NCBI GenBank assembly: GCA_964410015.1
Contig: CAYPFV010000047.1
Span: 1-19,263, forward strand
Source: SKVR01 sp964410015
GTDB taxonomy: Bacteria > Bacteroidota > Bacteroidia > Bacteroidales > UBA7960
Length of the DNA stretch: 19,263 bases
Direction of reading: 5' to 3'
Shown: positions 16,567 through 19,263 of the stretch, one piece after another
Numbering within the stretch: position 1 is the stretch's first letter
Layout of the letters: each line of letters starts with the position of its first letter
Made by a program: the position numbers and the translations under genes
Notes under the pieces: model-generated
The model's input: only the letters and a program-made list of their open reading frames with translations
What the model was told of the DNA's origin: nothing
The model's database searches: none

Positions 16567-16763
16567 ATCATTCTGTATTTATGTGTTTTACTTGTCTGAA
16601 TATTATTCTGTTTTATGGGTTTATGCCATGTAAACAAGGCAATAGGATGTATTGTTTTATAATCACGTATTAAAAAGGAAGTGCACGGGTAAGATTGTTT
16701 ATTACTGAATGTTAAGGAATAATAACAATTTATTTAGAAAGGTATACTGTCGTCAAATCTGTT

Positions 16764-16771
16764 TAGTTTTG
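16764..16771 (+). promoter_or_regulatory. Candidate -7 promoter box for the GroES-like gene
   Basis: TAGTTTTG matches TAnnTTTG and is followed by C. It lies 40 bases before the ATG at 16812. No convincing -33 TTTG was found at 19-21 bases upstream. Confidence 0.45.
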
Positions 16772-16811
16772 CTTAAGATTGCAATAAATGATAAAATAGT
16801 AGACTAAAAAA

Positions 16812-17201
16812 ATGAGCATGTTATTGAAAATAGATGCAGAAAACCTTGAGAAATTTATTCTGGTGGGAGACAGGGTACTAATCAAACCCAAAACTTCATC
16901 GCAAAGAACCAAAACAGGTTTATATCTTCCTCCGGGTGTGGAGGAAAAACGTAAGATACAAAGTGGTTATGTGGTAAAAGCGGGTCCAGGTTATCCTATA
17001 CCGGCACCTGTTGAGTCTGATGAACCCTGGAAAGATACACGAGACAATCTGAAATATTTTCCCTTACAGGCATCAGAGGGTGATTTAGCTGTTTTTTTGC
17101 AAGACAGTGCCCACGAAATCGAATTTAACAAAGAAAAGTATTTTATTGTTCCACATGGTGCTATTCTTATGCTTGTAAGAGACGAAGATATGTTTGAATG
17201 A
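16812..17201 (+). CDS. GroES-fold (Cpn10) co-chaperone-like protein
   Basis: This 129-residue protein has the Cpn10 opening LVGDRVLIKPKTSSQRTKTGLYLPPG (about 17-42), with the segment TKTGLYLPP at the place of the mobile loop that binds GroEL. SGYVVKAGPGYP (about 51-62) and EGDLAVFLQD (about 88-97), then FIVPHGAILMLV near the end, complete the barrel pattern. It is longer than classical GroES (about 95) because of an insert around residues 60-87. No groEL lies next to it, so it is probably a second, divergent GroES-like protein rather than the housekeeping subunit. Its partner is unknown. The DUF4301 gene follows 88 bases downstream on the same strand and may share its transcript. Confidence 0.85.
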   Translation: MSMLLKIDAENLEKFILVGDRVLIKPKTSSQRTKTGLYLPPGVEEKRKIQSGYVVKAGPGYPIPAPVESDEPWKDTRDNLKYFPLQASEGDLAVFLQDSAHEIEFNKEKYFIVPHGAILMLVRDEDMFE

Positions 17202-17289
17202 TCGAAAAACTGACAATTTTCATGGATAATCTGATTTGAATTGATTACCAATATCTAAAAATTAATGTGTTTAACCAAAAACAATCCGT

Positions 17290-18825
17290 ATGTTTGAAGA
17301 AAAAGACCTGAAGCAATTCTCAGAAAAGGGAATTTCTGCAGAACAAGCACAGCAACAAATAGAGAACTTCAGAAAAGGCTTTCCTTTTGTGAAATTAATA
17401 AATCCTGCGATTATAGATGATGGAATATTGAAAACTGATTGGAATGAGTTACAGCAATTGGTTGATTTTTATGATGCATCTGTTTCTGAAAAACAAGTAT
17501 TAAAATTTGTACCGGCCAGCGGAGCTGCTACGCGCATGTTTAAAGACCTGTTTGGATGGAAAGGAAAACTGGATGCGGGTATTTCTGTCGATGACCTCTT
17601 TGAAAATGAAAAACAGGCAAAATCTTTTTTTGATCAATTAAGGTCTTTTGCCTTCTGGGATTCTCTGAAAGATGTAATGTTGGAAAATGGAATTGACGCA
17701 TTGCATGCATACAATAACAAGGATTTGATCACATTACTGGATTATTTGCTCAACGACAAAGGGTTGGGTTATGCCTCCCTGCCAAAAGGGTTGCTTAAGT
17801 TTCACCGCTACGATGGATATACACGCACCGCTATGGAAGAGCACCTGGTTGAAGGAATTCTATATGGTAAGTGTAAGGGCAATAATGTTTATCTTCATTT
17901 TACGGTATCTCCCGGGCACAGGGGAAGATTCATTAATCATCTGGGCGATGTACTTGGAAAATATGAAGAGGAACATGGAGTAAATATTCAGGTAGATTTT
18001 TCTGCCCAAAAACCCTCTACGGATACCATGGCTGTTGACCTGAACAATAATCCATTTCGTGAAAGTGACGGGTCGGTTTTGTTTCGCCCCGGAGGACATG
18101 GTGCTTTGATCCAAAACCTTAACGATCTAGATGCTGACATACTTTTTGTGAAAAACATTGATAATGTAATTCCTGACCGTTTAAAAGATGAAACTGTTTT
18201 ATATAAAAAAGCTCTTGGTGGATTGATGGTTCGTTTGCAGAAAAAAATATTTGAAGCATTACATGCATTGGAAAATGATACAATGACTGATGATGATTAC
18301 GAAGAACTTAAAAAATTTGCTAAAGAGCAGCTTTTTGTTCACCCCGATCAATTGCCCGAAAAACACCATGAAAATAAAAATTTGCTCTCCGGTTTGCTCA
18401 ACCGTCCTATCAGAGTTTGCGGCATGGTAGAAAACGTAGGCGAACCCGGCGGTGGCCCTTTCTGGATTGAAGATACACAAACAGGTGCACGCTCATTGCA
18501 GATTGTTGAATCTTCGCAGGTTGATCACAATGATCCTGAACAGGAAAGAATCTTTCAGCAATCAACTCATTTTAACCCGGTAGACCTGGTTTGTGGCATT
18601 AAAAATTACAAAGGTGAAAAATTTGATCTTACCCGCTATGTAGATAAAAAAACCGGATTTATCAGTTACAAGAGCAAGGATGGAAAAGAACTTAAAGCAC
18701 AGGAATTACCTGGGCTATGGAATGGCGCTATGGCAAATTGGATTACCGTTTTTGTTGAAGTTCCCCTGATCACTTTCAATCCTGTAAAAACTATTTTAGA
18801 CCTGATGCGCGAAGAGCATAAATAA
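17290..18825 (+). CDS. DUF4301 family protein, nucleotidyltransferase-like by motif
   Basis: This 511-residue protein belongs to DUF4301, a family of unknown function mainly in Bacteroidota. Two blocks resemble UDP-sugar pyrophosphorylases (GT-A fold): KFVPASGAATRMFKDL (72-87), similar in place and form to the GGxGTRM nucleotide loop, and FRPGGHGALIQNL (265-277) followed by ILFVKNIDNVIPD (284-296), similar to the P-G-GHG and DN motifs that contact the uridine nucleotide and the metal. The C-terminus (about 470-506) has a conserved-looking WNGAMANWITVFVEVP then FNPVKTILDLM. I infer a sugar-nucleotide or related nucleotidyltransferase; the substrate is unknown. No signal peptide. No promoter box was found before it, so it may be read with the GroES-like gene. 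An intrinsic terminator follows 105 bases downstream. Confidence 0.85.
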   Translation: MFEEKDLKQFSEKGISAEQAQQQIENFRKGFPFVKLINPAIIDDGILKTDWNELQQLVDFYDASVSEKQVLKFVPASGAATRMFKDLFGWKGKLDAGISVDDLFENEKQAKSFFDQLRSFAFWDSLKDVMLENGIDALHAYNNKDLITLLDYLLNDKGLGYASLPKGLLKFHRYDGYTRTAMEEHLVEGILYGKCKGNNVYLHFTVSPGHRGRFINHLGDVLGKYEEEHGVNIQVDFSAQKPSTDTMAVDLNNNPFRESDGSVLFRPGGHGALIQNLNDLDADILFVKNIDNVIPDRLKDETVLYKKALGGLMVRLQKKIFEALHALENDTMTDDDYEELKKFAKEQLFVHPDQLPEKHHENKNLLSGLLNRPIRVCGMVENVGEPGGGPFWIEDTQTGARSLQIVESSQVDHNDPEQERIFQQSTHFNPVDLVCGIKNYKGEKFDLTRYVDKKTGFISYKSKDGKELKAQELPGLWNGAMANWITVFVEVPLITFNPVKTILDLMREEHK

Positions 18826-18930
18826 AATAAAGACTGTAAAAATATAAAAGAAAAAACATTATGATGAAAATGTTCTCTGGCCTGTGCAGTGGCAGAGTAG
18901 TCTTTTTTCAGGTAGTTAAAAAATAAAAAA

Positions 18931-18959
18931 GCAGAGAATAATATTTCTCTGCTTTTTTT
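18931..18959 (+). terminator. Intrinsic terminator after the DUF4301 gene
   Basis: GCAGAGAA (18931-18938) pairs perfectly with TTCTCTGC (18945-18952) around a six-base loop, followed by seven T residues (18953-18959). An A-run (18925-18930) precedes the stem, so it could also terminate transcription arriving from the right on the minus strand. Confidence 0.9.
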
Positions 18960-19190
18960 ATTTCAGATATGTGCAATCCTGATTTTAATTTCTAAAAGGG
19001 AATAAAAAATATTAAGAGGTAATGCATATTCTCCTGTTTTGGGCATTGGGTCACCCAAAATTACAAATTTTGATTTATAAATCACTGATAATCAATACTA
19101 ATCTTTCGTTCCTTGTCCTTACGCTCAATAGCTCAAGTATCTGCCTTAATTTCTTTTTTTTACCAATCGAAAGACATATTGTTCAGACCT

Positions 19191-19238
19191 GAGGGATCCC
19201 TCCTTTCGTCGGGATGACAGGTGTGGCAGGGATGACAG
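19191..19238. repeat. Right-end dispersed repeat with palindrome and repeated GGGATGACAG
   Basis: GAGGGATCCCTC (19191-19202) is a perfect 12-base palindrome. The ten-mer GGGATGACAG occurs twice, at 19211-19220 and 19229-19238. Similar GGGATGACAG-containing blocks are common as intergenic repeats in environmental bacterial genomes, by memory. It may extend past the window end. Confidence 0.55.
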
Positions 19239-19263
19239 TCAGGAAAGGGATAAAAGGCAGAAA

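Larger units (their letters stand above)
18826..19263. other. Gene-free right end: terminator and dispersed repeat
   Basis: No supported gene lies in this 438-base stretch. It contains the terminator at 18931-18959, a perfect inverted repeat TTTTGGG/CCCAAAA with a ten-base loop at 19037-19060 (no T-tract), and a repeat-like block at 19191-19238. Sequence to the right may continue the repeat. Confidence 0.6.

Overview
The window is about 19 kb of AT-rich chromosome from a member of the Bacteroidota, most likely an environmental Bacteroidales or Marinilabiliales-type organism. I infer this from family content (DUF4831, DUF4301, a WbqC-like gene directly after a lepB-type gene), from promoter-like TAnnTTTG boxes just upstream of several starts, from weak or absent Shine-Dalgarno sequences, and from intergenic repeats of a style I associate with this phylum. 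There is no phage, transposase, CRISPR array, rRNA or tRNA that I can see. It looks like ordinary core and accessory chromosome, with 14 protein genes in small transcription units.

Layout. 1-259: dispersed repeat copies and an imperfect long inverted repeat. 260-2550 (minus): a probable two-gene unit, nnr (NAD(P)HX repair) then a DjlA-like membrane J-protein. 2695-4482 (plus), divergent from nnr: a signal peptidase I homologue that lacks the canonical catalytic lysine, then a WbqC-like protein that ends in an intrinsic terminator overlapping its own stop codon. 4651-6735 (minus): a 7TM-HD phosphodiesterase of the PgpH type (cyclic-di-AMP turnover). 6736-7072: a spacer with another copy of the left-end repeat. 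7073-10446 (plus): an SH3/NlpC-P60 peptidase without a signal peptide, and a large exported helical-repeat protein of unknown function.

From 10466 to 16566 five genes lie on the minus strand with wide spacers: a DoxX/DUF417-like membrane protein, a GNAT-nitrilase fusion, a short-chain dehydrogenase, a DUF4831 lipoprotein and the serine dipeptidase PepE. From 16812 to 18825 (plus) there is a GroES-fold protein without a GroEL partner and a DUF4301 protein, which I read as a distant relative of UDP-sugar pyrophosphorylases. A clear intrinsic terminator follows, and the window ends in another dispersed repeat.

The genes mostly serve housekeeping: cofactor repair, protein export, envelope and peptide turnover, second-messenger control. 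I do not see a coherent new multi-gene system. The items most worth a second look are the Lys-to-Ser change in the signal peptidase homologue, the nucleotidyltransferase-like motifs in DUF4301, the unrecognised 830-residue exported protein, a 27-codon gene remnant near 15.7 kb and the dispersed repeats.
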